This document shows, in pieces, positions 11,725 through 19,354 of a DNA stretch of 64,000 nt. Under the pieces are notes generated by a model, which was not told the DNA's origin, did no database searches, and was given only the letters and a program-made list of their open reading frames with translations. The stretch covers positions 186,001 through 250,000 of the forward strand of contig NZ_JAHNZT010000003.1 in assembly GCF_019039035.1 (NCBI RefSeq). Direction: 5' to 3'. Source of the stretch: Citreicoccus inhibens. Its GTDB lineage: Bacteria > Myxococcota > Myxococcia > Myxococcales > Myxococcaceae. A program made the translations under genes and the position numbers. Numbering within the stretch: the stretch's first letter is position 1; the number at the start of each line of letters is the position of its first letter.

Positions 11725-12213
11725 TCAAGCCGGGTGGTGATGTCCGTCCGGGCCGTGCGCGTGGCCGTGGGAGCGCTCCTCGATGGAGGCGTCCCGGACC
11801 TCCTGTACGGTGACGTCGAAGTGCAGCGTCTTGCCGGCCAGCGGGTGGTTCATGTCGATGACCACCGAGTCCGGGTGCACTTCCTTGATGAGCAGCGGCA
11901 GGTCTCCCTGGTCCGTCTGGGCCATCAGCGTCATGCCCGCCTTGGGCTCCAGGCCCTGAGGCAGCATGGCCCGCGCCACGGTGCGCACGCCCTGCGGATC
12001 ATGCTCCCCATAGCCCTGCCCCGGGGGCACCACCACCGTGCGGCTCGAGCCCACGTCCACGCCCTCCAGCGCGTTCTCCAGCCCCGGGACAATCTGCCGG
12101 TGGCCGTGCAGATAGGCGAGCGGCTTGCCGGGCGCGCTCTGGTCGATGACCTGCCCGTCGCCCAGGTGCAGGCGGTACTCCAGCGAGACGACTCGGTCCT
12201 TCGCGACCTTCAT
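11725..12213 (-). CDS. FKBP-type peptidyl-prolyl isomerase, SlyD-like
   Basis: A 162-aa cytoplasmic proline isomerase/chaperone. The FKBP half reads KVAKDRVVSLEYRLHLGDGQVIDQS, then PLAYLHGHRQIVPGLENALEG. The IF (insert-in-flap) chaperone domain spans roughly residues 68-125 (VVVPPGQGYGEHDPQGVRTV...MNHPLAGKTLHFDVTV). The C-terminus is histidine-rich (HGHAHGPDGHHHP), resembling the nickel-binding tail of SlyD. AAGGAG stands ahead of the ATG at 12213. Longer in-frame extensions upstream lack support. It lies 68 bp downstream of the symporter gene on the same strand, so the two may be co-transcribed. Metal binding is inferred from the tail only. Confidence 0.88.
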   Translation of the reverse strand: MKVAKDRVVSLEYRLHLGDGQVIDQSAPGKPLAYLHGHRQIVPGLENALEGVDVGSSRTVVVPPGQGYGEHDPQGVRTVARAMLPQGLEPKAGMTLMAQTDQGDLPLLIKEVHPDSVVIDMNHPLAGKTLHFDVTVQEVRDASIEERSHGHAHGPDGHHHPA

Positions 12214-12281
12214 GGACGGCTCCTTGGTGGGCGACGACTGCGCAACTGCTGGGTGGAAGGTGGGGGTGGGCGCGCATTCCG

Positions 12282-13562
12282 TCAGGAGGAAGCGGGCTCT
12301 GACGCTCCCCCTCCGTCCGAGGGGGCAGGCGGTTCCGCGCGCGCCACGTAGACGGCCGCGGCCAGGTCTCCGGTGACGTTGAGCACCGTGCGACACATGT
12401 CCAGGAACCGGTCCACGCCGAGGATGAGGCCCAGGCCCTCCACCGGAATCTTGAACATGCCCAGAATCATCGCGATGACGGGGATGGAGCCCGCCGGCAC
12501 GCCCGCCGTGCCAATGCCCGCCAGCACACAGATGAACATGATGATGGCCTGCTGCTGGAGGCTGAGCGGCACGCCGTAGACCTGCGCGAGGAAGAGCACC
12601 GTCACGCCCTCGAACAGCGCCGTGCCGTTCTGGTTCATGGCCGAGCCGGCGGTGAGGACGAAGCGCGACACGTTGCGCGGCAGCTTGAGGTTCTCCTCGG
12701 CCACCTTCAGCGCGGTGGGCAGCGTGGCGCTGGAGGAGGACGTGGAGAAGGCGGTGATGATGGCCAGCCGGCAGTCGCGGAAGAACTGGATGGGGTTGCG
12801 CCCGCCCAGGAAGCGCACGGACAGCGAGTACACGACGAACATGTGCAGCCCGAGCGCCAGCAGCACCACGCCCACGTAGGACGCGAGCTGCCGGAGGATG
12901 TCGAAGCCCAGGCGCGCCGTCATGGAGAACAGGAGCGCGCCCACGCCCACCGGCGCCAGCCGCAGCACCATGTCGATGAGCCGCATCATCACGTCATGCA
13001 GGCCCTGGATGGTCTCTCGCAGCCGCACCGCCGGCTCGCCGGGCGTCAGCGCCAACCCGATGCCGAAGAGCAGCGAGAAGACGATGAGGCCAATCATGTC
13101 GCCGTCCGCCGCGGCCTTGATGGGGTTCTTCGGAACCATCGACACGACGATGGCCACCGGCGACGTGCTCTCCAGGGCCGGCGCCGCGCTCACCGTGGTG
13201 CTGCCGTGCGCCAGGGCCTTGGCCTCGTCGCTCAGCCCCACCCCCGGCTGCAGCGTGTTGACGAGCACCAGCCCGATGAGCACCGAGATGACGGAGAAGA
13301 CGACGGTGTAGCCGAGCGTGCGCGCGCCGAGCCGGCCCACCTGCTTCACGTCCAACTCCGCCACGCCCATCACCAACGCGGCGAAGAGCAGCGGCACCAC
13401 CAGCATGAGCAGCAGGCTGATGAAGATCTGCCCCACCGGCAGGGTGAGGTTGGCGATGCACCAGTCCAGCCAGGGGGCGGCCTTGCCCGCCAGCGCGCGG
13501 GCGGAGAGGCCCGTCACCGCGCCGATGGACATGCCGAGGAGCATCTTCTGGTGCGGCTTCAT
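12282..13562 (-). CDS. Dicarboxylate/amino acid:cation symporter (DAACS family)
   Basis: A 426-aa inner-membrane transporter of the GltP/DctA/GltT type, which couples uptake of dicarboxylates or acidic amino acids to H+ or Na+. Family motifs include FSTSSSSATLPTAL (serine-rich re-entrant hairpin 1, near residue 260), the MNQNGTALFEG helix, and the AGIGTAGVPAGSIPV hairpin 2. DMCRTVLNVTGDLAAAVYV close to the end holds substrate-contacting Asp, Arg and Asn. The ATG at 13562 has GGAG upstream; the longer open frame before it lacks family similarity. Substrate choice between glutamate/aspartate and succinate cannot be settled from the motifs alone. Confidence 0.9.
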   Translation of the reverse strand: MKPHQKMLLGMSIGAVTGLSARALAGKAAPWLDWCIANLTLPVGQIFISLLLMLVVPLLFAALVMGVAELDVKQVGRLGARTLGYTVVFSVISVLIGLVLVNTLQPGVGLSDEAKALAHGSTTVSAAPALESTSPVAIVVSMVPKNPIKAAADGDMIGLIVFSLLFGIGLALTPGEPAVRLRETIQGLHDVMMRLIDMVLRLAPVGVGALLFSMTARLGFDILRQLASYVGVVLLALGLHMFVVYSLSVRFLGGRNPIQFFRDCRLAIITAFSTSSSSATLPTALKVAEENLKLPRNVSRFVLTAGSAMNQNGTALFEGVTVLFLAQVYGVPLSLQQQAIIMFICVLAGIGTAGVPAGSIPVIAMILGMFKIPVEGLGLILGVDRFLDMCRTVLNVTGDLAAAVYVARAEPPAPSDGGGASEPASS

Positions 13563-13659
13563 CCGAGAATCTCCGCGCCCACCCTGTCCGGTGGGCATTG
13601 GGCCGCGCAGCCTAGCGACGAAAGGGAGTGGCGCGCACCCTCCCTTCGACGGAAAGCTT

Positions 13660-14307
13660 GTGCCCCGCGTGCGAACCCTCGTCCAGCTCACCGAAGCCGC
13701 CCTGCCTGCTCCCCTCTTCCACCGCCTGCTCCGGCGCGTGAGTGCCGTGGGACAGGAGCGCCTGCGAACCACCTACCAGACCACCTTCTGGTACGACTTC
13801 GGCCCGCCCACCAACGTGGTGGAGCAGGTCGTCCACACGCTGCGTCCCACCCTCGCCGCGCGCCGCCGCATCGCGGGCGTGGAGTGGTGGCTGTCGCGCA
13901 TGAGCCCCAACGACGTGCGGGTGGACTTCCACCAGGACCTGGACGAGCGGCTCGCGCGCGCGGGCGGACCGAGGGTGCACCCGCGCATCTCTTCGGTGCT
14001 GTTCCTCAACCGCGTGCGCGGCGGCGCCCTGGCGGTGACGCGCGAGCTGCCGTGCGACGACAACCCCTCGCTCGCCCCCTCGCGCTTGGACAACCTGACG
14101 CTGGTGGCGCCGCGCCCCAACCGATTGGTCGTCTTCGACGGGACGCTCACGCACGGCGTCCTCGATGCGAACAATGACATCCCCGATGGCCGGTTGCCCG
14201 GCACCGCGCGGGAGCGCCGCACGTTGGTGATGAACTGGTGGACCGCGCGCCCCACGGACGTCCCGACGTGGGCGTCGACGCGGCACTACCGGGCGCTGGC
14301 CATCTGA
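13660..14307 (+). CDS. Putative 2OG-Fe(II) oxygenase-like protein
   Basis: A 215-aa protein with the residue pattern of the double-stranded beta-helix of 2-oxoglutarate/Fe(II) oxygenases. VDFHQDLDE supplies an HxD pair (H91, D93), VVFDGTLTHGV supplies the distal His (H165), and ERRTLVMNWW supplies an Arg (about 186) that could bind 2-oxoglutarate. SSVLFLNRVRGGALAVTRE between them fits the core strands. Substrate is unknown; relatives hydroxylate prolyl or other residues. The GTG at 13660 is preceded by GGAAAG. The end overlaps the convergent methyltransferase gene by 22 bp. Fold assignment rests on motif spacing only. Confidence 0.6.
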   Translation: MPRVRTLVQLTEAALPAPLFHRLLRRVSAVGQERLRTTYQTTFWYDFGPPTNVVEQVVHTLRPTLAARRRIAGVEWWLSRMSPNDVRVDFHQDLDERLARAGGPRVHPRISSVLFLNRVRGGALAVTRELPCDDNPSLAPSRLDNLTLVAPRPNRLVVFDGTLTHGVLDANNDIPDGRLPGTARERRTLVMNWWTARPTDVPTWASTRHYRALAI

Positions 14308-15059
14308 CGCGCCGTCTCTCGCAGGCGGTGTGTAATCCGCTCCGCCCACTCCGGCTCGACCTCCATGCACGCAGGGCGCCGCCCCAGCCGCAGCGCCGCC
14401 GAGGGCATGGAGCCACTGCCCGCGAATGGATCCAACACCGTGTCGCCGGGCCGGCTGTACGCGCGCACCAGCGGCTCCAGCACGGAGAAGGGCTTGTGGT
14501 GCGGGTGCCCGCCCCAGCGCTCGGCCTCCGCGTCATCGTCGTAGCCTCCGACGACGGCCCACACGGGCGACACGTCTTGTGGGGCCAGCGGCGCGGGGGG
14601 CGTGCGCGCGATGACGAGCGCGACCTCGTACACGCGCAGGAGCTGCTCGTTGGCGTTCTTGTCCGTGGTGCGCTTGCCCCAGGTGTACTCGCCCCACAGG
14701 TGCCCGTAGCCCACGCCGCGCGCGGCGGTGAGGATGGGCTCCTTGCCCAAGAGGTTCGTCCAGATGACGAGCGGCGCGTCGGGCGTCAGGTGCGCCACGG
14801 CGCGCCCGAGCCACGCCTCGGAGAACGTGCGGTAGTCGCGCACGGTCTCGAACCGGACGATGGGGTTGCGGTCGATCTTCTTGTTCGCGCGCGGATCTCT
14901 CAGGTCCCCGCCCTTGCGCCGCCGCGTGAGCAGGCAGTACGGCGGATCCGTGTGCAACAGGGTGGCGCGGGTGTCGCCAAGGGCGGCGCGGTAGCCCTCC
15001 GGCTCGCGCGCGTCGGCGCGGACGCAGCGCAGGGACTCGGGCGTCAGGTCGGCAGTCAT
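14286..15059 (-). CDS. DNA methyltransferase (N6-adenine/N4-cytosine type), solitary
   Basis: A 257-aa site-specific DNA methyltransferase. The catalytic motif IV is LLHTDPPYCLL (about residues 34-44). The SAM-binding motif I is DTVLDPFAGSGSMPSAAL near residue 210. Catalytic motif before SAM motif is the beta-class order. The charged insert (TRRRKGGDLRDPRANKKIDRN) after DPPY and ERWGGHPHHKPFSVLEPLVR before motif I match type II enzymes. No restriction endonuclease or specificity subunit lies beside it, so it may act in gene regulation or strand marking, or be a restriction remnant. The recognition site cannot be predicted. It converges on the oxygenase-like gene with a 22-bp overlap. Confidence 0.85.
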   Translation of the reverse strand: MTADLTPESLRCVRADAREPEGYRAALGDTRATLLHTDPPYCLLTRRRKGGDLRDPRANKKIDRNPIVRFETVRDYRTFSEAWLGRAVAHLTPDAPLVIWTNLLGKEPILTAARGVGYGHLWGEYTWGKRTTDKNANEQLLRVYEVALVIARTPPAPLAPQDVSPVWAVVGGYDDDAEAERWGGHPHHKPFSVLEPLVRAYSRPGDTVLDPFAGSGSMPSAALRLGRRPACMEVEPEWAERITHRLRETARQMASAR

Positions 15060-15123
15060 CGTGAGGGGCCCACCCTACACGTCGCCGCGCGAGGCTCAAG
15101 GCCCGCATGACCTCCGCGCCCCT

Positions 15124-15888
15124 TCAGCCGCGCACCCCACCGCCGTGAGCGTCCGCGGGCGGAATGAACCCCGTGCGCACCACGATGGCATAGCGGGGAA
15201 TGGGCGGCAGCTCGGAGAGCGCCCGCCGGAGCGACGCCTCGCGCCCGCGCTCCCGGGACGCCTCGCCAGACAGGCGATACACAAGCCCCCACGCGAGCCA
15301 CAGCGCCGCGCCCAACCCCAAGGGCCACTCCCACGCGCCCGCCGCCCCGCGCCACGCGAGCACCGCCGCGCCCAGCCCGCCCGCCGCCACCAGCACGGCC
15401 ACCAGGCACCCGGATACGTGCAAGGGCGCCGTCCAGCGGCTCGGGGGCGGCTCGCCCGGGAAGCCCTCTTCCTCCAGGCGCATGGCGTGGGGGGTATACA
15501 CGTAGAGGTCCACCGAGCAGTCCCCCGGCGGCACCTCCACGTCCAACAGCGGCGGCGCCTCCTCGGGCGTGCGCCCGGACACCGCGCCCACGCCCACCAG
15601 CCACAGCCTTCCCGAGGGCGCCCGGAGCCACAGTCCCGTGCGGGACACGCGCGCATACCGGGCGGCGGTGGCCGGGGCGGGCTCATCCACGTAGAGCGCC
15701 ACCTCGCCGGCGAAGTGCCGCGTGCCCTCCGTCTCCAGGAAGCTGCAGTCGCCCCGCTCCGCCGCCACGGCGTAGCCGCGGTGGGCCACGAAGTCTGGAC
15801 CCACGGTGGCGCGCATCCGGGCGCACACCTCGCGGTCCACCAGCAAGCCAGGGCCGTCCTCGACGCGCGCGTCACAGCCGAGCTTCAT
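15124..15888 (-). CDS. Hypothetical membrane protein in the kinase operon
   Basis: A 254-aa protein not assigned to a family. Residues 1-160 look soluble. Two hydrophobic helices follow (PLHVSGCLVAVLVAAGGLGAAVLA and WPLGLGAALWLAWGLVYRL, about 160-205). A basic segment (SGEASRERGREASLRRAL) and a short tail follow these. The topology suggests a large domain and tail on the same side of the membrane. It lies 66 bp after a DUF2381 gene on the same strand, which in turn follows a Ser/Thr kinase, so the three may form one signalling operon. Function is unknown. Confidence 0.6.
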   Translation of the reverse strand: MKLGCDARVEDGPGLLVDREVCARMRATVGPDFVAHRGYAVAAERGDCSFLETEGTRHFAGEVALYVDEPAPATAARYARVSRTGLWLRAPSGRLWLVGVGAVSGRTPEEAPPLLDVEVPPGDCSVDLYVYTPHAMRLEEEGFPGEPPPSRWTAPLHVSGCLVAVLVAAGGLGAAVLAWRGAAGAWEWPLGLGAALWLAWGLVYRLSGEASRERGREASLRRALSELPPIPRYAIVVRTGFIPPADAHGGGVRG

Positions 15889-15954
15889 GCGCTGGAGTTC
15901 TCCCGTCCCAAGGAGGCGCGCGGCCCGGGTGCCGCGGCACGCCCACCTCGGAGT

Positions 15955-16905
15955 CTACGAGGAGAACACCATTTCGAACGAGGCCTGTCCCCCGCCGTCC
16001 GCATCCGAGAGCTTCAGCGTGAACCGGCTGAAGTCCTCGAGCGTCCCATCCTCCACCTGCCCCTCCACGAGGAGGCTCGTGAACCGGGGGGGCGCATCGA
16101 CACCCGCGTTCCACTGGGAACGGAGCTTCACCTCCCGGCCTCGCCGGTCCAGCAGCACCGGCCGCCCGGTGGCCCACCGCTCCGACCCTTGGGTCTCGAC
16201 AATCAACCGCAGGGCCAGATGGGGCGGCATCAGGTAGCGCGTGACGGAGAAGACCTGCGCCGTACATGCCCCCCGGCACACCACCGCGTGTTGCGTCACG
16301 CGGGAGAGCGAGAGCGGGCCAACCCTCGTGCGCTTCAGCAGCTCCGTCAACGGCCCCGTCTCCTCGACCGCGGCCGGAGCGGGCCGCTCACACACCGCCG
16401 GGGCGGCCCCCTGGGACTGGCGCAGCTCGGTCCGGAGCGACTCCACCTGGGCCTCCAGCCGCGCCACCTCCGCCCGGTAGGACTCCACCGTCCGGGGGCG
16501 GCGATTGACCTCCACCTGCCGATCCACGGGCTGACCGGGCTCGGCGGCCCTCAGCAGGAAGGTCGCGCGCGCGGGCGCGGCGCCGTCCCGATAGGCCACG
16601 CTGAAGCGCAGCCGCTCCCCGGGCCGTAAGTCCGCGGACGGCAGCACCACGACGTGCGACGCCCCGCCCATCAGCCGCGCGAAACGCTCGCGCCCCTCCA
16701 GGTCCAGGCGCTCCGACTGGATGTCCGAATCAAAGAGGAAGGTGGTGGACAACCCCGGACCAATCACGACCTCCGGAGTCGAGCCTCCGCTCCCAGACGT
16801 CAGCTCGATGCGCCGCACGGACGCGTCCTGCGAGACCGGGGGAGCGGCAGCCTCGACCCTGTAGCCAAGGAGGACCGCGAACGCGATCAGACACCGGAAG
16901 CGCAC
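15955..16905 (-). CDS. DUF2381 family protein
   Basis: A 316-aa exported protein of a family that appears largely restricted to myxobacteria and commonly lies next to Ser/Thr kinase genes. A signal peptide (MRFRCLIAFAVLLGYRVEAAA) precedes the mature part. Motifs include RRIELTSG, EVVIGPGLSTTFLFDSDI, an Ala/Glu-rich coiled coil (SYRAEVARLEAQVESLRTEL) and the C-terminal EDFSRFTLKLSDADGG. The pairing suggests it senses or transmits a periplasmic signal with the kinase, but no biochemical role is established that I can cite. It is 70 bp downstream of the kinase on the same strand. Confidence 0.8.
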   Translation of the reverse strand: MRFRCLIAFAVLLGYRVEAAAPPVSQDASVRRIELTSGSGGSTPEVVIGPGLSTTFLFDSDIQSERLDLEGRERFARLMGGASHVVVLPSADLRPGERLRFSVAYRDGAAPARATFLLRAAEPGQPVDRQVEVNRRPRTVESYRAEVARLEAQVESLRTELRQSQGAAPAVCERPAPAAVEETGPLTELLKRTRVGPLSLSRVTQHAVVCRGACTAQVFSVTRYLMPPHLALRLIVETQGSERWATGRPVLLDRRGREVKLRSQWNAGVDAPPRFTSLLVEGQVEDGTLEDFSRFTLKLSDADGGGQASFEMVFSS

Positions 16906-16975
16906 GATGGAGAGGCTCCTCGCAAGAACCTACGGAACGTACGGGGCTCTATCACGGAGGGCTGACAACGCGTAT

Positions 16976-19078
16976 CTAGCGGGGCGCATAATCGCCGCGC
17001 CGGTAGACTTCCACATCCTGTCCGAAGCTGTAGACCGGAACCAGCAGGAGTGGGTTGAACAGCTTGCGCTCGACGGCGGTGTCGCCCTTCTGGACGGGGT
17101 ACCCGTAGCGGGCGGTGACCTGCCAGTAGAACTGCATGCAGACGGGAATGTGGCGGCCATCCGGCATGCGCGCCTCGTTGATCCACACGTGCGTCGCGGC
17201 CTCGGTGAAGAAGACCTTCCCGATGTAACGCGTTCCCTCGGGGAGCGAGTGCCAGGAGTAGGGCCCGATCTGCAGGGCGTAGATGGGCCCTTCCTTGACC
17301 ACGGACTCGTCCATGGTGCCGTTGACGAGCAGCCCGTCCATCCACTCGTGGTACTTGAGGCCCACCGCGCGCATCGCTTCGACGGCGCCGGGTGGGCAGG
17401 GCTCCGTGGGCTGAGCGGCGGGGAGGCTGGCGGGCACGGTGGCGCACGCGGCGCCCAGACACGCGGCGACGGCGGCTCCCGAGGCCTTCTTGAGCGCGCC
17501 GTGGGGTTCCGTCCGGCGCTTCTTCGCGATGGGCTCGGGAGCGGGCTCCACCGGGTCAGCGGTGCGGACGAAGGACGCGTCAAGCGGCTCGGGAAGCACC
17601 GTCCCGGCATCGGCGGGCGGCGCCGCCGCGAGCGCGGCGTTGGCGGGAGGGGAGGCACGGGTCACGGGGACAATTCCTTTCTTGGGGGCAACAGGCGCCG
17701 TCACACCTCCGGAGCTCGGGGCGAGGCGAATCCACCCCAGCGTCACCAACCCCAGGACAAGCAGCGCGCCCGCACCCACCCTCACGGCGGCACGGCGGCG
17801 CTCACGGCCCGGAGCAGGCATCTCGGGGCGCGCGTCAGCAAGACTGCTGAGGTGCTCTTCCGCGAAACGGCTGAGGTGTTCTTCCGCGGGACTGCTGAGA
17901 GGCTCCTCCGCGGGATTTCTGAGAGGCTCTTGCGCGGGACCGCCGCCCTGCTGCGCGTCCGCGGGACGGACCAGGCGCTCCTCCACGGGACGGACCAGGA
18001 CCGGCGCGGGCGTCGGGGCCTCCGACTCCTCGAGTTCGGGGGCCCCCGGCGGGGGGGCCAGCGACGCGTCAGGAGGCAGCGGAGGGTCGGCCTCGTCGTC
18101 GTCCTCCACCTGGGGCGCGAGCCGCAGCCCCGGGCCCTCCCCTGGCACGTCCAGGGACACCCGCCACGCGGGCTGCCGCTTCTCCTTCGCCGCGTCCCAC
18201 AGGGCCTGCAAGAGCGCCTCGGCGCTCAGGTAGCGGTCCTCGGGGCGCTTGGCCAGAAGCCGCAGCGCGATGTCGCCCAGCACGGGCGGAACCTTGGGGT
18301 TGAGCACGTGCGGCGGCCGAGGCGTCACCGTCTCGATGGCCGGCAGCAGGCGGTCGTACGGGAGCTTTGGGTCGAACGCGTACCCGTCCGTCAGCGCCTC
18401 GTAGAGCAGCGCGCCCAGCGCGTACAGGTCGCCCGGGACGCCCGCGTCGAAGTGCGCGCCCTTCTGCCACGAGCCTTCGCGCAGGAACGCCACGCACTCG
18501 GGGGGTAACAGGTGCGGCGATGCGGGAGCCACGCCCACCGTCAACGTGGACACGCCCGGCATGCGCACGGTGCCCAGGTCGATGAGGACGGGCCGCTCGT
18601 CCTCGCGGCGCACCAGCAGGTTGTCGCCCTTGAGGTCGCGGTGGTGCACGCCGCGCCGGTGCAGGTCCGCCACGCCTCGGACAATCTCGGTGTAGACGGA
18701 GAGCAGGTGCGCCGCGGTGGGCTTCACGCGCCAGCGCCACTCGTGGAACGTCTCGCCGTCCACGAAGTCGGTGACGAAGTAGAAGTACCCGTTGGGTGGG
18801 TCCGGCCAGCGGTCCACCGCGTGCACGCGGGGCAGGTGCGGGTGCGGAGAGCACGCCAGGAGGGCCGCCACCTCACGCGCGAGCCGACCGTTGATGTCCT
18901 CTTCCTCGGAGGCATGCGGGCCGGCGGGCCGCAGCGCCATCTTCAGCGCGAAGTACTGGCGGCCTCGCTCCACCTTGAAGACGCGGCCGAAGCCTCCCGC
19001 GCCCAGAGAGCCCACGATGCGCCAGGGGCCAACGTGGTGGTCCGGACCGAGCTGGTCCGGATGAAGAGGCGTCGTCAT
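16976..19078 (-). CDS. Transmembrane Ser/Thr protein kinase (Hanks type)
   Basis: A 700-aa receptor-like kinase. The cytoplasmic domain (about 15-295) shows the P-loop GSLGAGGFGRVF, ATP-binding Lys46 (FALKMAL), catalytic HRDLKGDN (146-153) and LIDLGTVR (DLG in place of DFG). An acidic/proline linker, four copies of an eight-residue repeat (about 383-414) and a membrane helix (about 432-452) follow. The remaining 250 residues would be periplasmic, ending in a folded-looking domain with KYHEWMDGLLVNG, GPIYALQIGPYSWHSLP and CMQFYWQVTARYGYP. The ATG at 19078 has GGAAGG nine bases upstream. It overlaps, by ATGA, the stop of a possible 50-aa ORF. DUF2381 and membrane-protein genes follow. Confidence 0.9.
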   Translation of the reverse strand: MTTPLHPDQLGPDHHVGPWRIVGSLGAGGFGRVFKVERGRQYFALKMALRPAGPHASEEEDINGRLAREVAALLACSPHPHLPRVHAVDRWPDPPNGYFYFVTDFVDGETFHEWRWRVKPTAAHLLSVYTEIVRGVADLHRRGVHHRDLKGDNLLVRREDERPVLIDLGTVRMPGVSTLTVGVAPASPHLLPPECVAFLREGSWQKGAHFDAGVPGDLYALGALLYEALTDGYAFDPKLPYDRLLPAIETVTPRPPHVLNPKVPPVLGDIALRLLAKRPEDRYLSAEALLQALWDAAKEKRQPAWRVSLDVPGEGPGLRLAPQVEDDDEADPPLPPDASLAPPPGAPELEESEAPTPAPVLVRPVEERLVRPADAQQGGGPAQEPLRNPAEEPLSSPAEEHLSRFAEEHLSSLADARPEMPAPGRERRRAAVRVGAGALLVLGLVTLGWIRLAPSSGGVTAPVAPKKGIVPVTRASPPANAALAAAPPADAGTVLPEPLDASFVRTADPVEPAPEPIAKKRRTEPHGALKKASGAAVAACLGAACATVPASLPAAQPTEPCPPGAVEAMRAVGLKYHEWMDGLLVNGTMDESVVKEGPIYALQIGPYSWHSLPEGTRYIGKVFFTEAATHVWINEARMPDGRHIPVCMQFYWQVTARYGYPVQKGDTAVERKLFNPLLLVPVYSFGQDVEVYRRGDYAPR
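17843..17938. repeat. Four tandem 24-bp repeats inside the kinase gene
   Basis: Four consecutive 24-bp units, similar to one another but not identical, encode the eight-residue repeat PAEEPLSS/FAEEHLSS in the juxtamembrane linker of the Ser/Thr kinase. The reading frame is preserved, so unit number could vary between strains and change the linker length. Confidence 0.8.
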
Positions 19079-19227
19079 CGGTGAACACCTTCCAGGAGCG
19101 GCCCCACCGCTCCAGTCCCCATCTGCGGGCCGGCATCCGACTCCCCGACATGGCGGCGGGCGCGCGCCACCCACGCCCACCCAGGCGTCGGTACGTTCGC
19201 GGGAACCACCCAGGAAGCGGGTCTCAT
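19075..19227 (-). CDS. Candidate small ORF (50 aa) between tfuA-like and kinase genes
   Basis: An ATG at 19227 is preceded by GGAGG at nine bases. It opens a 50-codon frame (MRPASWVVPANVPTPGW...) whose TGA overlaps the kinase ATG as ATGA, the arrangement of translational coupling. The peptide has three Trp in the first half and a Gly/Val-rich end, with only one hydrophobic patch and no Cys. Codon use early in the frame (AGA, GCT, GTA, CCT) is less GC-biased than the neighbours, so it may not be a true gene. It could be a leader peptide for the kinase. It is also the only short same-strand ORF I found downstream of the YcaO-TfuA pair. I do not recognise it. Confidence 0.35.
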   Translation of the reverse strand: MRPASWVVPANVPTPGWAWVARARRHVGESDAGPQMGTGAVGPLLEGVHR

Positions 19228-19234
19228 CGAAGGA

Positions 19235-19247
19235 AACCTCCGAGGTT
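19235..19247. promoter_or_regulatory. Palindrome in the kinase upstream region
   Basis: AACCTC-C-GAGGTT is a perfect palindrome with a single central base, in an AT-richer patch. It overlaps the GGAGG that would serve the 50-aa ORF, so binding or folding here could affect its translation. No factor is suggested. Confidence 0.25.
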
Positions 19248-19354
19248 GACCCTATCTATTCATTCGGGCTTGTCACGTTTTCTTCACCACCTGCCAGGAT
19301 GGGTCACCGCGCGAGCGGACCCAACCTGCTGGGATCTTTTCGAGCCGGAATGCC

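Noticed and set aside
13563-13772. N-terminal extension of the symporter frame
   Set aside because: The sequence is Arg/Gly-rich without similarity to the family; ATG 13562 has a ribosome site.
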